Source of the DNA: Burkholderiales bacterium
GTDB lineage: Bacteria > Pseudomonadota > Gammaproteobacteria > Burkholderiales > Burkholderiaceae_C
Assembly (NCBI GenBank): GCA_016213205.1
Contig: JACRAZ010000025.1
Location: 56,393-120,392, forward strand
Length of the DNA: 64,000 bases
Direction: 5' to 3'
The notes beneath the pieces are model-generated. The model was not told where the DNA came from. It did not search any database and saw nothing but the letters and a program-made list of their open reading frames with translations. The position numbers and the translations under genes were made by a program. This document shows positions 27,904-36,503 of the stretch, piece after piece. How positions within the stretch are numbered: the first letter of the stretch is position 1; each line of letters opens with the position of its first letter.

Positions 27904-28878
27904 TCATGCCGCGTGCTCCGGGTGCCAGGGCGTGGCCACGCGTTCGCGCAACACGCGCTCGAAGTGCGCCGGGTCCTTGGGGTTCAGCAGCTCGGCCTCG
28001 CGCGGCAGGTGCAGGTCGCCCAGGCGCGAGAGCCAGAACCGCAGGGCCGCGGCGCGCAGCAGCGCGGGCAGCAGGCGCAGCTCGCCCGAGGTGAGCGGAC
28101 GCAGCTGCTCGTAGGCCCGCACCAGGGCCTCGGCGCGGGCTTCGTCGAGCCGGCCGCTGTCCAGGTCGATGCACCAGTCGTTCAGCGCCACCGCGAGGTC
28201 GTAGCCGAAGGTGTCGGTGCCGGCGAAGTAGAAGTCGAAGCAGCCGGTGAGCTTCTCGTGGCCGGGCAGGCCATCGAACAGCACGTTGTCGCGGAACAGA
28301 TCGGCATGCACCGCACCGCGGGGCAGGGCCTGGTAGGCCGCGGATTCGGCCACCTGCTGCTGGAACGCCAGCTCGTCGGCCAGCAGCGCGCGCTGGGGCG
28401 AATCGATGTGGCGCAGCAGCTTGGGCGTCATGTCCACCCACCAGTCCAGCCCCCGCAGGTTCGGTTGCTGCAGCGGGAAATCGGCCACCGCCAGGTGCAT
28501 GCGGGCCAGCAGCGTGCCCAGCTGGGCACAGTGGTGCAGGTCGGGCGCGAGCTGGTGCGCGCCAGGCAGCGCGTTCACCAGCGCGGCGGGCTTGCCGGCC
28601 AGGCGGTGCACCACCTCGCCGCTGGCGTCGGCACGCGGCTCGGGCACCGGCAGCCCACGCTGTGCCAGGTGCTGCATCAGGCGCAGGTAGAACGGCAGCT
28701 GCTCGAAGCCCAGGCGCTCGAACACCGTGAGCACCCAGCGCCCTTGGGTCGAATCGACGAAGTAATTGGTGTTCTCGATGCCGGCGGCGATGCCCTGCAT
28801 CGCCAGCAATTCACCCGCGCCCAGGCGGGACAGCAGTTCGCCGGCATCGCCGGCCGACAGGGGCGTGAAGACCGCCAT
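27904..28878 (-). CDS. thrB: Homoserine kinase (ThrB II type)
   Basis: Phosphorylates homoserine in threonine synthesis. At 324 residues it belongs to the aminoglycoside-phosphotransferase-like form found in beta- and many alphaproteobacteria, not the GHMP form. Evidence: N-terminal MAVFTPLSAGDAGELL, GIENTNYFVDS, the catalytic loop GAVHADLFRDNVLFDG and the metal motif CFDFYFAGTD. ATG 28878 is the natural start. It diverges from polA across about 80 bases. Confidence 0.95.
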   Translation of the reverse strand: MAVFTPLSAGDAGELLSRLGAGELLAMQGIAAGIENTNYFVDSTQGRWVLTVFERLGFEQLPFYLRLMQHLAQRGLPVPEPRADASGEVVHRLAGKPAALVNALPGAHQLAPDLHHCAQLGTLLARMHLAVADFPLQQPNLRGLDWWVDMTPKLLRHIDSPQRALLADELAFQQQVAESAAYQALPRGAVHADLFRDNVLFDGLPGHEKLTGCFDFYFAGTDTFGYDLAVALNDWCIDLDSGRLDEARAEALVRAYEQLRPLTSGELRLLPALLRAAALRFWLSRLGDLHLPREAELLNPKDPAHFERVLRERVATPWHPEHAA

Positions 28879-28959
28879 GAAAACCAGCTCAGGAACGGGG
28901 GGTGGCGGGGCTCGGCATCGACGGGATTCTACGTGCCGGCCCGACGCACAATGCGCGCC

Positions 28960-31752
28960 ATGGACCACCCCACGCCCACCCCGCCCGCGCCGCACGTGCC
29001 GACGCTGCTGCTCGTCGACGGCTCGAGCTACCTGTACCGTGCCTACCACGCGATGCCCGACCTGCGCGGGCCCGATGGCTTTCCCACCGGCGCGATCCAT
29101 GGCCTGGTGGCGATGATGAAGCGGCTGCGCGAGCAGGTGGGCGCCGGCCACGCGGCCTGTGTGTTCGATGCCTCGGGCCCCACCTTCCGCGACACCTGGT
29201 ACCCCGAGTACAAGGCCCACCGGCCCCCGATGCCAGACGACCTGCGCACCCAGATCGCGCCGATCCACGAAGTGGTGCGCCTGCTCGGCTGGCCGGTGCT
29301 GGAGGTGCCGGGCATCGAGGCGGACGACGCGATCGGCACGCTCGCCCGGGTGGGCGCGGCCAGCGGCCACCAGGTGATCATCTCCACCGGCGACAAGGAC
29401 CTGGCCCAGCTGGTGAACGAGCGGGTCACGCTGATCAACACGATGAGCAACGAGCGGCTCGACGTGGCTGGCGTGACGGCCAAGTTCGGCGTGCCGCCCT
29501 CGGCCATCGTCGACTACCTCACGCTGGTGGGCGACACGGTGGACAACGTGCCCGGCGTCGAGAAGGTGGGCCCGAAGACGGCGGCGAAGTGGATCGCCGA
29601 GCACGGCTCGCTCGATGGCGTGGTGGCCGCGGCCGACAGCATCAAGGGCGTGGCCGGCGAGAACCTGCGCAAGGCGCTGGACTGGCTGCCCACCGGCCGC
29701 AAGCTGGTGACGGTGGTGACCGATTGCGACCTCAGCGGCCACGTGCCCGGCTGGCCCTCGATCGAAGGGCTGGCGCTGCGCGAGGTGGACCAGCCCGGCC
29801 TGCTGGACTTCTACCAGCGTTACGGCTTCCGCGCCTGGCGCAAGGAGCTGGAGGCCGCGCTCGGCGTGGCCGCGCCGCCGCCGCCGCCGGCCACCGTGGG
29901 GCGCGTGGAAGCCGAACCGCCGCCCGCCCCGGACCCCGGCGGCCTGAAGCGCCACTACGAGAGCGTGCTGACGCACGAGCGCCTGGCGCACTGGATCGGC
30001 CTGCTGCGCGGCGCCGAGCTCGCGGCGCTGGACACCGAGACCGATTCGCTGGACCCGATGCGCGCGCGCATCGTCGGCATCTCCTTCGCGGTGACGCCGG
30101 GCGAGGCCGCCTACGTGCCGCTGCGGCACGACTACCCCGGCGCGCCCGACCAGCTGCCGGCCGACGAGGTGCTGGCCGCGCTGCGGCCCTGGCTGGAGGA
30201 CGAGGGCGCCGCCAAGGTGGGCCAGAACATCAAGTACGACACCCACGTGCTGGCCAACCACGGCATCACCGTGCGCGGCTGGCGCCACGACACCCTGCTC
30301 GAGAGCTACGTGTTCGAGGCCCACCTCTCGCACAGCCTGGAGAAGCTGGCCGAGCGCCACCTGGCGCGCCAGGGCCTGAGCTACGAGGACGTGTGCGGCA
30401 AGGGCGCGAGCCAGATCCCGTTCTCGCAGGTGGACATCACCCGCGCCACCGAGTACAGCGGCGAGGACAGCGAGATGACGCTGCAGGTGCACCAGGTGCT
30501 GTACCCGCGCATCGCGGCCGAACCGGGCCTGCTGCGGGTGTACCGCGACATCGAGATGCCGGTGTCGGCGCTGCTGGCCCGCATCGAGCGCCACGGCGTG
30601 CTGATCGACAGCGCCGTGCTCGCGCGCCAGAGCCGCGAACTGGCCGAACGCATGCTGCAACTGGAGCAGCAGGCCTACGAGATCGCCGGCCAGCCCTTCA
30701 ACCTGGGCAGCCCCAAGCAGATCGGCGAGATCCTGTTCGGCCGCCTGGGCCTGCCGGTGAAGAAGAAGACCGCCTCCGGCGCGCCCAGCACCGACGAGGA
30801 GGTGCTGCAGGAACTGGCCGCCGACTACCCGCTGCCCGCGCGCATCCTCGAGCACCGCAGCCTCTCCAAGCTGAAGGGCACCTACACCGACAAGCTGCCG
30901 CAGATGGTGAACCCCGCCACCGGCCGCGTGCACACCAACTACGCGCAGGCGGTGGCGGTGACGGGGCGGCTGTCCAGCAACGACCCGAACCTGCAGAACA
31001 TCCCGATCCGCACGCCCGAGGGCCGGCGCGTGCGCGAGGCCTTCATCGCGCCGCCGGGGCATCTCATCGTCTCGGCCGACTACTCGCAGATCGAGCTGCG
31101 CATCATGGCCCACATCAGCGGCGACCCGGGCCTCACGCGCGCCTTCGCCGAGGGCATGGACGTGCACCGCGCCACCGCGGCCGAGGTGTTCAACATCGCG
31201 CCCGAAGCGGTGACGAGCGAGCAGCGCCGCTACGCCAAGACCATCAACTTCGGGCTCATCTACGGCATGGGCGCGTTCGGCCTGGCGCAATCGCTGGGCA
31301 TCGAGCAGAAGGCGGCACGCGACTACATCGACCGCTACTTCTCGCGTTTTGCCGGCGTCAAGCGCTACATGGACGACACCAAGGCCCAGGCCGCCGAGCG
31401 CGGTTATGTCGAGACGCTGTTCGGCCGCCGCATCGAGCTGCCGGACATCCGCGGTGGCAACGGGCCGCGCCGCTCGGGCGCCGAACGGCAGGCGATCAAC
31501 GCGCCGATGCAGGGCACCGCGGCCGACCTGATCAAGCTGGCGATGATCGCGGTGCAGGGCGCGCTCGATGCCCAGCAGCGCCGCAGCGCGGTGGTGATGC
31601 AGGTGCACGACGAACTCGTGCTCGAGGTGCCCGAGGACGAGATCGACTGGGCCCGCAGCGAGGTGCCACGCCTGATGGCTGGCGTGGCCCAGTTGAACGT
31701 GCCGCTGCTGGCCGAGGTGGGCGTGGGGCCCAACTGGGAGCAGGCCCACTAG
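28960..31752 (+). CDS. polA: DNA polymerase I
   Basis: 930 residues with three domains: 5' flap nuclease (about 1-300, LLLVDGSSYLYRAYHA and the STGDKDLAQLV block), 3'-5' exonuclease (about 340-520) with DTETDSLD so the proofreading acidic residues are kept, and a family A polymerase domain with SADYSQIELRIMAH, the RRYAKTINFGLIYGMG finger helix and VHDELVLEV. A Pro-rich linker separates the first two domains. ATG 28951, three codons upstream, is an alternative start. It fills gaps in repair and Okazaki maturation. Confidence 0.97.
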   Translation: MDHPTPTPPAPHVPTLLLVDGSSYLYRAYHAMPDLRGPDGFPTGAIHGLVAMMKRLREQVGAGHAACVFDASGPTFRDTWYPEYKAHRPPMPDDLRTQIAPIHEVVRLLGWPVLEVPGIEADDAIGTLARVGAASGHQVIISTGDKDLAQLVNERVTLINTMSNERLDVAGVTAKFGVPPSAIVDYLTLVGDTVDNVPGVEKVGPKTAAKWIAEHGSLDGVVAAADSIKGVAGENLRKALDWLPTGRKLVTVVTDCDLSGHVPGWPSIEGLALREVDQPGLLDFYQRYGFRAWRKELEAALGVAAPPPPPATVGRVEAEPPPAPDPGGLKRHYESVLTHERLAHWIGLLRGAELAALDTETDSLDPMRARIVGISFAVTPGEAAYVPLRHDYPGAPDQLPADEVLAALRPWLEDEGAAKVGQNIKYDTHVLANHGITVRGWRHDTLLESYVFEAHLSHSLEKLAERHLARQGLSYEDVCGKGASQIPFSQVDITRATEYSGEDSEMTLQVHQVLYPRIAAEPGLLRVYRDIEMPVSALLARIERHGVLIDSAVLARQSRELAERMLQLEQQAYEIAGQPFNLGSPKQIGEILFGRLGLPVKKKTASGAPSTDEEVLQELAADYPLPARILEHRSLSKLKGTYTDKLPQMVNPATGRVHTNYAQAVAVTGRLSSNDPNLQNIPIRTPEGRRVREAFIAPPGHLIVSADYSQIELRIMAHISGDPGLTRAFAEGMDVHRATAAEVFNIAPEAVTSEQRRYAKTINFGLIYGMGAFGLAQSLGIEQKAARDYIDRYFSRFAGVKRYMDDTKAQAAERGYVETLFGRRIELPDIRGGNGPRRSGAERQAINAPMQGTAADLIKLAMIAVQGALDAQQRRSAVVMQVHDELVLEVPEDEIDWARSEVPRLMAGVAQLNVPLLAEVGVGPNWEQAH

Positions 31753-31795
31753 ATTGACAGCCCCGGCCGCCGGGCGGCCGCCCCCGAGGGGCTGA

Positions 31796-31829
31796 CCAAA
31801 CCCGACTGGGAAACCCAGATCGGGTTTGG
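31796..31829. terminator. Bidirectional terminator between polA and the EF-hand gene
   Basis: A 15-bp stem with one bulged A: 31796-31810 pairs with 31814-31829 around an AAA loop, followed on the plus strand by CTCTTCGTT. A second, G/C-rich hairpin lies just before it at about 31759-31793. Its position between two convergent genes fits shared termination. The rest of 31753-31908 shows nothing else. Confidence 0.75.
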
Positions 31830-31908
31830 CTCTTCGTTCGCCGCCGCGCTCCCCTGGTCGCTTCGCGACCTGTCCCCTGCCGGGGTGCGGGTGAGTCCTG
31901 CGACAGCG

Positions 31909-32262
31909 TCATCGATGAGCGGCCGAATTCTCGAGGAAACGGCGCAACTCTTGGAAGGTGACGCTGCCCGTGCGCTGGGTGTCGATGCGCTCGAAGTGCT
32001 GGCTCACGAAGCCGAGGCCGGCGCGCTGCGCCTGCGCCGCGGTGATCGAACCGTAGCCCGCGGTGTCGGCGGCGGCGAAGCGCTGAAGCAGCTTCGCGTT
32101 CACCTGCGCCTGCAGCGCGGCGCCTTCGGTGGGCGGCAGCAGGCTGGGCCGGCGCGCGGCCGGTGGCACCCAGGGGTCGGCACGCGGGATCATGGACTCG
32201 TCGGCCGCCTGCGCCGGCAACGCCAGCAGGGCCAGCCATGCGGCAATGCGGGCTGTCTTCAT
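31909..32262 (-). CDS. Exported EF-hand-type protein
   Basis: 117 residues. A signal peptide (cleavage near LPAQAAD) precedes a Pro-rich segment and a helical domain with two EF-hand-like loops (AAADTAGYGSITAAQ and ERIDTQRTGSVTFQE). Both loops keep the DxxxxGxI/V spacing but lack several acidic ligands, so calcium binding is uncertain. Its ATG overlaps the TGA of the S10 peptidase gene by an ATGA junction, indicating translational coupling. A periplasmic partner of the peptidase is a plausible inference. Confidence 0.75.
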   Translation of the reverse strand: MKTARIAAWLALLALPAQAADESMIPRADPWVPPAARRPSLLPPTEGAALQAQVNAKLLQRFAAADTAGYGSITAAQAQRAGLGFVSQHFERIDTQRTGSVTFQELRRFLENSAAHR

Positions 32263-33842
32263 GGGCTTGTCCTCAGCCTGCGGTAGAAGTCGGCCAGCGC
32301 CGCGCGCTGCTGCACGCGGGCGTTGTCGTCCAGGTAGGTCATGTGGCCGCCGGCCACGTGCTGCAGCGCGATGGTCGGCCGCGGGCCCAGCCGGCGCAGG
32401 TCCCGCACGGTCTGGTGAAACGGCGTGGCCAGGTCGTGCCGGCCGTTGAGCGAGAGCACGCGCAGCCGCGGGTTCAGCGTCATCGCGGTGGCCAGGTCGG
32501 GCACGGCGTCGGGCAGGTCCTTGCCGTCGTGGTGCCATTGCCAGTGCTGCCAGGCATCGCTGCCGCTCGCATAGGGCGCCGCGCTGCGGTAGTTCAGAAC
32601 CTGGACCAGGTGTTCGCGCGTGGCCCGCACGAACGGTGCCTCGATCACCGCGAGCGACGGGTCGCCAACCGCCAGCGGGCCCGCGGCGTCGGCGGCGATG
32701 CGGCTGTCGTAGCGGCCGAGCAACTGGCCCGGCAGCAGGTTGCGGCGGAAGTCCACGGGCCTGAGGTTCAGGCTGCGTTGCCACAGTGCGGCGGGCGCGC
32801 CGGTGAGTGCCGCGAGTTCGGTCACCAGCGTGGTCGACGGTGCGCCGGTGCTGCCGATGTAGGCCGCCAGCGCCGGCGCAAAGCGCTCGTCGGCATAGCC
32901 CATGGCCTGCAGCACGAAGGCGTTCACGTCGGCCGGTGGCGGGACCACGCGGCCGTGGTAGCTGCCGGTGGCCGCGTAACTCGGCAAGTAGCCTGCGCAG
33001 CTGCTGCGGGCATCATCGGTCACGCCGCAGTTGCTGTTGTAGTCCAGCACCGACGACAACAGCACCACGCCGTCCAGGCCAATGCCCGAGGCCTCGAGTT
33101 CCTCGGCCAGCACCGCGGAGCGCAAGGTGCCGTAGGACTCGCCGAAGATCACCCGCGGCGACGCGTTGCGGCCATTGACGGCCAGGTAGCGTGCGATGAA
33201 GTCACGGAACACGCGTGCGTCCGCGTCGACGCCCCAGAAGCTCTGGTTGGTGGCCGGCGCGATGGCCTGCGACTGGCCGGTGCTCACCGCATCGACGAAG
33301 ACCAGGTCGCTCTGGTCGAGCAGCGTCTCGGCGTTGTCCACCAGCGCAAAGGCGCTGGCGGGCTGGTTGCTGGGCATGTGGGTGGCCAGCCGCTTCGGGC
33401 CGAAGGAGCCCAGGTGCAGCCACAACGAGGCCGAGCCCGGCCCGCCGTTGTAGAAGAAGGTCACCGGGCGGCTGGCGGCATCGGTGGCGTCCGCCGTGTA
33501 GGCCACGTAGAAGAACGAGGCCTGGGGCACGCCGCTGCCCAGCGCCAGGGCCGTCAGGTGCCCCGCGGTGGCGGTGTAGTCGATCGTGCGATGGCCCAGC
33601 ACCAGCCGGTGGTGCGTGACGGCGCGGGTTTCCACCGGTGCCGCGAGGGAAGCCCCGGCGGCCATCGAATAGGCGGTGCTGTCGGTCAGGCCGGCGGTGT
33701 CCGGTCCGGCGGGCGTGGCCGGTGGCTCGGCACTGCCCCCGCCACAAGCGGCCAGCGCCAGCAGCCCCGCCAGAGCCAGTGCGCCCAGCATGGCCTGGCC
33801 GGGCCGCAGCACGGGGAGCGGGCAAGCGCTGGTCGTCGTCAT
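32259..33842 (-). CDS. S10-family serine carboxypeptidase lipoprotein
   Basis: 527 residues. The lipobox (LALAACGG) near residue 32 suggests an outer-membrane lipoprotein. The body is a serine carboxypeptidase of family S10: NGGPGSAS oxyanion segment, catalytic Ser in FGESYGT, later Asp in NGRHDLATPF and His in VAGGHMTYL. These enzymes trim C-terminal residues from peptides at acid pH. It diverges from ppk1 and is coupled to the EF-hand gene by a 4-base overlap. Confidence 0.92.
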   Translation of the reverse strand: MTTTSACPLPVLRPGQAMLGALALAGLLALAACGGGSAEPPATPAGPDTAGLTDSTAYSMAAGASLAAPVETRAVTHHRLVLGHRTIDYTATAGHLTALALGSGVPQASFFYVAYTADATDAASRPVTFFYNGGPGSASLWLHLGSFGPKRLATHMPSNQPASAFALVDNAETLLDQSDLVFVDAVSTGQSQAIAPATNQSFWGVDADARVFRDFIARYLAVNGRNASPRVIFGESYGTLRSAVLAEELEASGIGLDGVVLLSSVLDYNSNCGVTDDARSSCAGYLPSYAATGSYHGRVVPPPADVNAFVLQAMGYADERFAPALAAYIGSTGAPSTTLVTELAALTGAPAALWQRSLNLRPVDFRRNLLPGQLLGRYDSRIAADAAGPLAVGDPSLAVIEAPFVRATREHLVQVLNYRSAAPYASGSDAWQHWQWHHDGKDLPDAVPDLATAMTLNPRLRVLSLNGRHDLATPFHQTVRDLRRLGPRPTIALQHVAGGHMTYLDDNARVQQRAALADFYRRLRTSP

Positions 33843-33893
33843 CGCGGCCCGATGATGGCAGGCCCGGCCGTCGAATCCAAGCCGTGGCCACGG

Positions 33894-33927
33894 CTGTCAC
33901 GGGGCTGTCGCACAAGCGTCATAGACT
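33894..33927 (+). promoter_or_regulatory. Pho box and -10 of ppk1
   Basis: Two 7-base direct repeats, CTGTCAC (33894-33900) and CTGTCGC (33905-33911), separated by 4 bases, match the PhoB consensus CTGTCAT-N4. A weaker third copy, GCGTCAT, follows in the same 11-base register at 33916. A candidate -10, TAGACT, starts at 33922, ten bases after the 18-bp box, which is the spacing used at PhoB-activated promoters. The start codon 33934 then lies near the predicted transcription start. Confidence 0.7.
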
Positions 33928-33933
33928 GGACCG

Positions 33934-36021
33934 ATGAGCCCCGCCAGCCTCGCGCAGCCGCTGCTGCCGCCCCTGCTGAACCGCGAGCACGCGATCCTCG
34001 AATTCAACCGCCGGGTGCTGGCACAGGCCCGGCGCGCCGACGTGCCGTTGCTCGAGCGGCTGCGTTACATCACCATCGTGTCGTCCAACATGGACGAGTT
34101 CTTCGAGGTGCGCTTCGCCGACGCGCTGGAGGCCATGCGCGACCTGCCCGGCGGCGGCCCGCAGCGCGCCGCCCTGCGCTCGGTGGCGGCCGAGGCCCAT
34201 GCGCTGATCGACCAGCAGTACGCGCTGTTCAACGACGAGCTGATGCCCGCGATGCAGCGCGAAGGCATCCTCATCCTCAACCACGCCGAGCGCAATGCGG
34301 CGCAGCGGGCCTGGGTGGCGCGCTTCTTCGAATCGCAGGTGCGGCCGCTGCTGGTGCCGGTGGGGCTGGACCCGGCGCACCCGTTCCCGCAGGTGGCCAA
34401 CAAGTCGCTGAACTTCATCGTGCACCTGGGCGGGCGGGATGCCTTCGGCCGCGAGAACTCGATCGCCATCGTCAAGGTGCCGCGCGCGCTGCCGCGCGTG
34501 ATTGCCTTGCCGCGCGAGCTGTGCGCACCGGGCACGCAGGGCTTCGTGCTGCTGACCAGCGTGATCCGGGCCCACCTGGAAACCCTGTTCGGCGGCCGGC
34601 CGGTGGATGCGTTCTCGCAGTTCCGCGTCACCCGCGATTCCGACCTCGCGGTGGACGAGGAGGACGTGGCCAACCTGCGCCAGGCCATGCGCAGCGGCCT
34701 GACCACGCGCCACTTCGGCCAGGCCATCCGCATCGAGGTGGTCAGCAGCTGCCCGGAGGGCCTGTCGCGCTTCCTGCTCGACCAGTTCGACCTGCCCGAG
34801 GCGGCGCTGTACCGCGTGAACGGCCCGGTGAACCTGGTGCGGCTGAACCAGCTCATCGACCAGGCCGATGCCCCAGAGCTGCGCTTCCCGGCCTTCGAGC
34901 CTGGCTGGCCCCAGCAGCAACTGCCGCGCGGCGAGTGCATCTTCGCGCGGCTGCGCCAGGGCGACGTGCTGCTGCACCACCCGTTCCAGAGCTTCGAGCC
35001 GGTGGTGCAGTTCCTGCGGGAGGCGGTGCACGACTCGGAGGTGCTGGCGATCAAGCAGACCATCTACCGCACCGGCAGCGAATCGGTGCTGATGGAACTG
35101 CTGATCGACGCCGCGCGCCGCGGCAAGGACGTGACGGCCGTGGTCGAGCTCAAGGCACGCTTCGACGAAGAGGCCAACATCAACTGGGCCGAACGGCTGG
35201 AAGCGGTGGGCGCGCAGGTGGTCTATGGCATCGTCGGCTTCAAGACCCACGCCAAGCTGCTGCTGGTGACGCGGCGCGAAACCGGCCCGCGCGGCAACGG
35301 CGTGCTGCGCCGCTACGCGCACCTGTCCACCGGCAACTACAACCCGCGCACGGCGCGGCTGTACACCGATGTGGGCATGCTCACGGCAGACGCACAGCTC
35401 ACTGCCGATGCCGATGCCGTGTTCCACCACCTCACCAGCCTGACCCGTGTGCGCTCGCAGCGGCACCTGCTCACCGCGCCCTTCGTGCTGCACCGCCGGA
35501 TGATGAGCCACCTGGCCGAGGTGGCGCAGGCCGCGCGCGAGGGCCGGCCCGCCCGCGTGGTGGTGAAGATCAACGCGCTGACCGACCCGGCGCTGATCGG
35601 CGCGCTGCTGGGCGCGGCCCAGGCCGGCGCCGAGGTGGACCTGATCGTGCGCGGCGCCTGCATGCTGCCGCCGGGGCTGCCAGGCTTCAGCGAGCGGGTC
35701 AGGGTGCGGTCTGTGGTGGGCCGCTTCCTCGAGCACACCCGGGTGATCTACTTCCGCTGGGGCGCGGGCGAGGCCGACGAGGTGCTGTACCTGTCCAGCG
35801 CCGACTGGATGGGCCGCAACATGTTCCGCCGCATCGAGGTGGCCTGGGCCGTGCGCGATGCGCAGCTGCGCCAGCGCGTGATCGATGAATGCCTGGTGCC
35901 TTACCTGCACGATGAGCGCGACGCCTGGGTGCTGCAGGCCGACGGCAGCTACCGCCGGGTGGCCGAGCAGGGCAAGAGCGCCCAGGCGGCATTGATGGCG
36001 CGTCATGGCGCGCAGGGGTGA
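33934..36021 (+). CDS. ppk1: Polyphosphate kinase 1
   Basis: Polymerises the gamma phosphate of ATP into polyphosphate, reversibly. 695 residues, the usual PPK1 length, with the N-terminal helical domain (NREHAILEFNRRVLAQA and SSNMDEFFEVR) and two phospholipase-D-like C-terminal domains. The autophosphorylated His lies in FKTHAKLLLV or RYAHLSTGNYNP, both intact. sixA follows 4 bases later and ppx faces them, so synthesis and degradation genes are clustered. The promoter contains a Pho box. Confidence 0.97.
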   Translation: MSPASLAQPLLPPLLNREHAILEFNRRVLAQARRADVPLLERLRYITIVSSNMDEFFEVRFADALEAMRDLPGGGPQRAALRSVAAEAHALIDQQYALFNDELMPAMQREGILILNHAERNAAQRAWVARFFESQVRPLLVPVGLDPAHPFPQVANKSLNFIVHLGGRDAFGRENSIAIVKVPRALPRVIALPRELCAPGTQGFVLLTSVIRAHLETLFGGRPVDAFSQFRVTRDSDLAVDEEDVANLRQAMRSGLTTRHFGQAIRIEVVSSCPEGLSRFLLDQFDLPEAALYRVNGPVNLVRLNQLIDQADAPELRFPAFEPGWPQQQLPRGECIFARLRQGDVLLHHPFQSFEPVVQFLREAVHDSEVLAIKQTIYRTGSESVLMELLIDAARRGKDVTAVVELKARFDEEANINWAERLEAVGAQVVYGIVGFKTHAKLLLVTRRETGPRGNGVLRRYAHLSTGNYNPRTARLYTDVGMLTADAQLTADADAVFHHLTSLTRVRSQRHLLTAPFVLHRRMMSHLAEVAQAAREGRPARVVVKINALTDPALIGALLGAAQAGAEVDLIVRGACMLPPGLPGFSERVRVRSVVGRFLEHTRVIYFRWGAGEADEVLYLSSADWMGRNMFRRIEVAWAVRDAQLRQRVIDECLVPYLHDERDAWVLQADGSYRRVAEQGKSAQAALMARHGAQG

Positions 36022-36025
36022 AGCA

Positions 36026-36499
36026 ATGGACCTGATCCTGTGGCGCCATGCCGAGGCGCGTGAGGCCGAGGATGGCGAGGACGATCTGGCACGGCCGCTC
36101 ACATCACGCGGCATCAAGCAGGCCCAGCGCATGGCGGAGTGGCTCAACCGCTTCCTTCCCGAGAGCACGCGCGTGCTGGTGAGCCCGGCCCTGCGCACCC
36201 GCCAGACGGCCGATGCGCTGGGCCGCAAGTACCGCACGCTCGATGCGCTGGCGCCCGGCGCCAGCGCCAGCCAGTTGCTCGCCGCCGCGCGCTGGCCCGA
36301 CAGCCGCGAGCCCGTGCTGGTGGTGGGCCACCAGCCCACGCTGGGCCAGACCGCGGCCTACCTGATGGCCGGGGCCGACGCACTGCAGGCGCCGGCCTGG
36401 GGGGTGCGCAAGGGGGCGGCATGGTGGCTGCGCCACCGCGTGCGCGACGCCGTGCCCGAGGTGGTGCTGGTCTCGGTGCGCACGCCCGAGAAGCTGTGA
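36026..36499 (+). CDS. sixA: SixA-type phosphohistidine phosphatase
   Basis: 157 residues of the histidine phosphatase superfamily. The catalytic motif is LWRHAEA at residue 5, with a second His in VVGHQPTLG near residue 100. SixA removes phosphate from histidine phosphotransfer proteins. The start at 36026 follows a GGGG-rich ribosome site overlapping the end of ppk1. Co-transcription with ppk1 is common in this order. It ends 4 bases from the convergent ppx stop. Confidence 0.92.
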   Translation: MDLILWRHAEAREAEDGEDDLARPLTSRGIKQAQRMAEWLNRFLPESTRVLVSPALRTRQTADALGRKYRTLDALAPGASASQLLAAARWPDSREPVLVVGHQPTLGQTAAYLMAGADALQAPAWGVRKGAAWWLRHRVRDAVPEVVLVSVRTPEKL

Positions 36500-36503
36500 G
36501 TCG

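Noticed and set aside
27904..31749. A very long open frame antisense to polA and thrB
   Set aside because: It is the mirror of GC-rich coding sequence. Only its end (27904-28878) is a real gene, thrB; the rest has no domains and opposes an intact polA.
32163..35888. A long plus-strand frame over the S10 peptidase and ppk1
   Set aside because: It crosses two well-supported genes in the wrong frame and has no recognisable domain.
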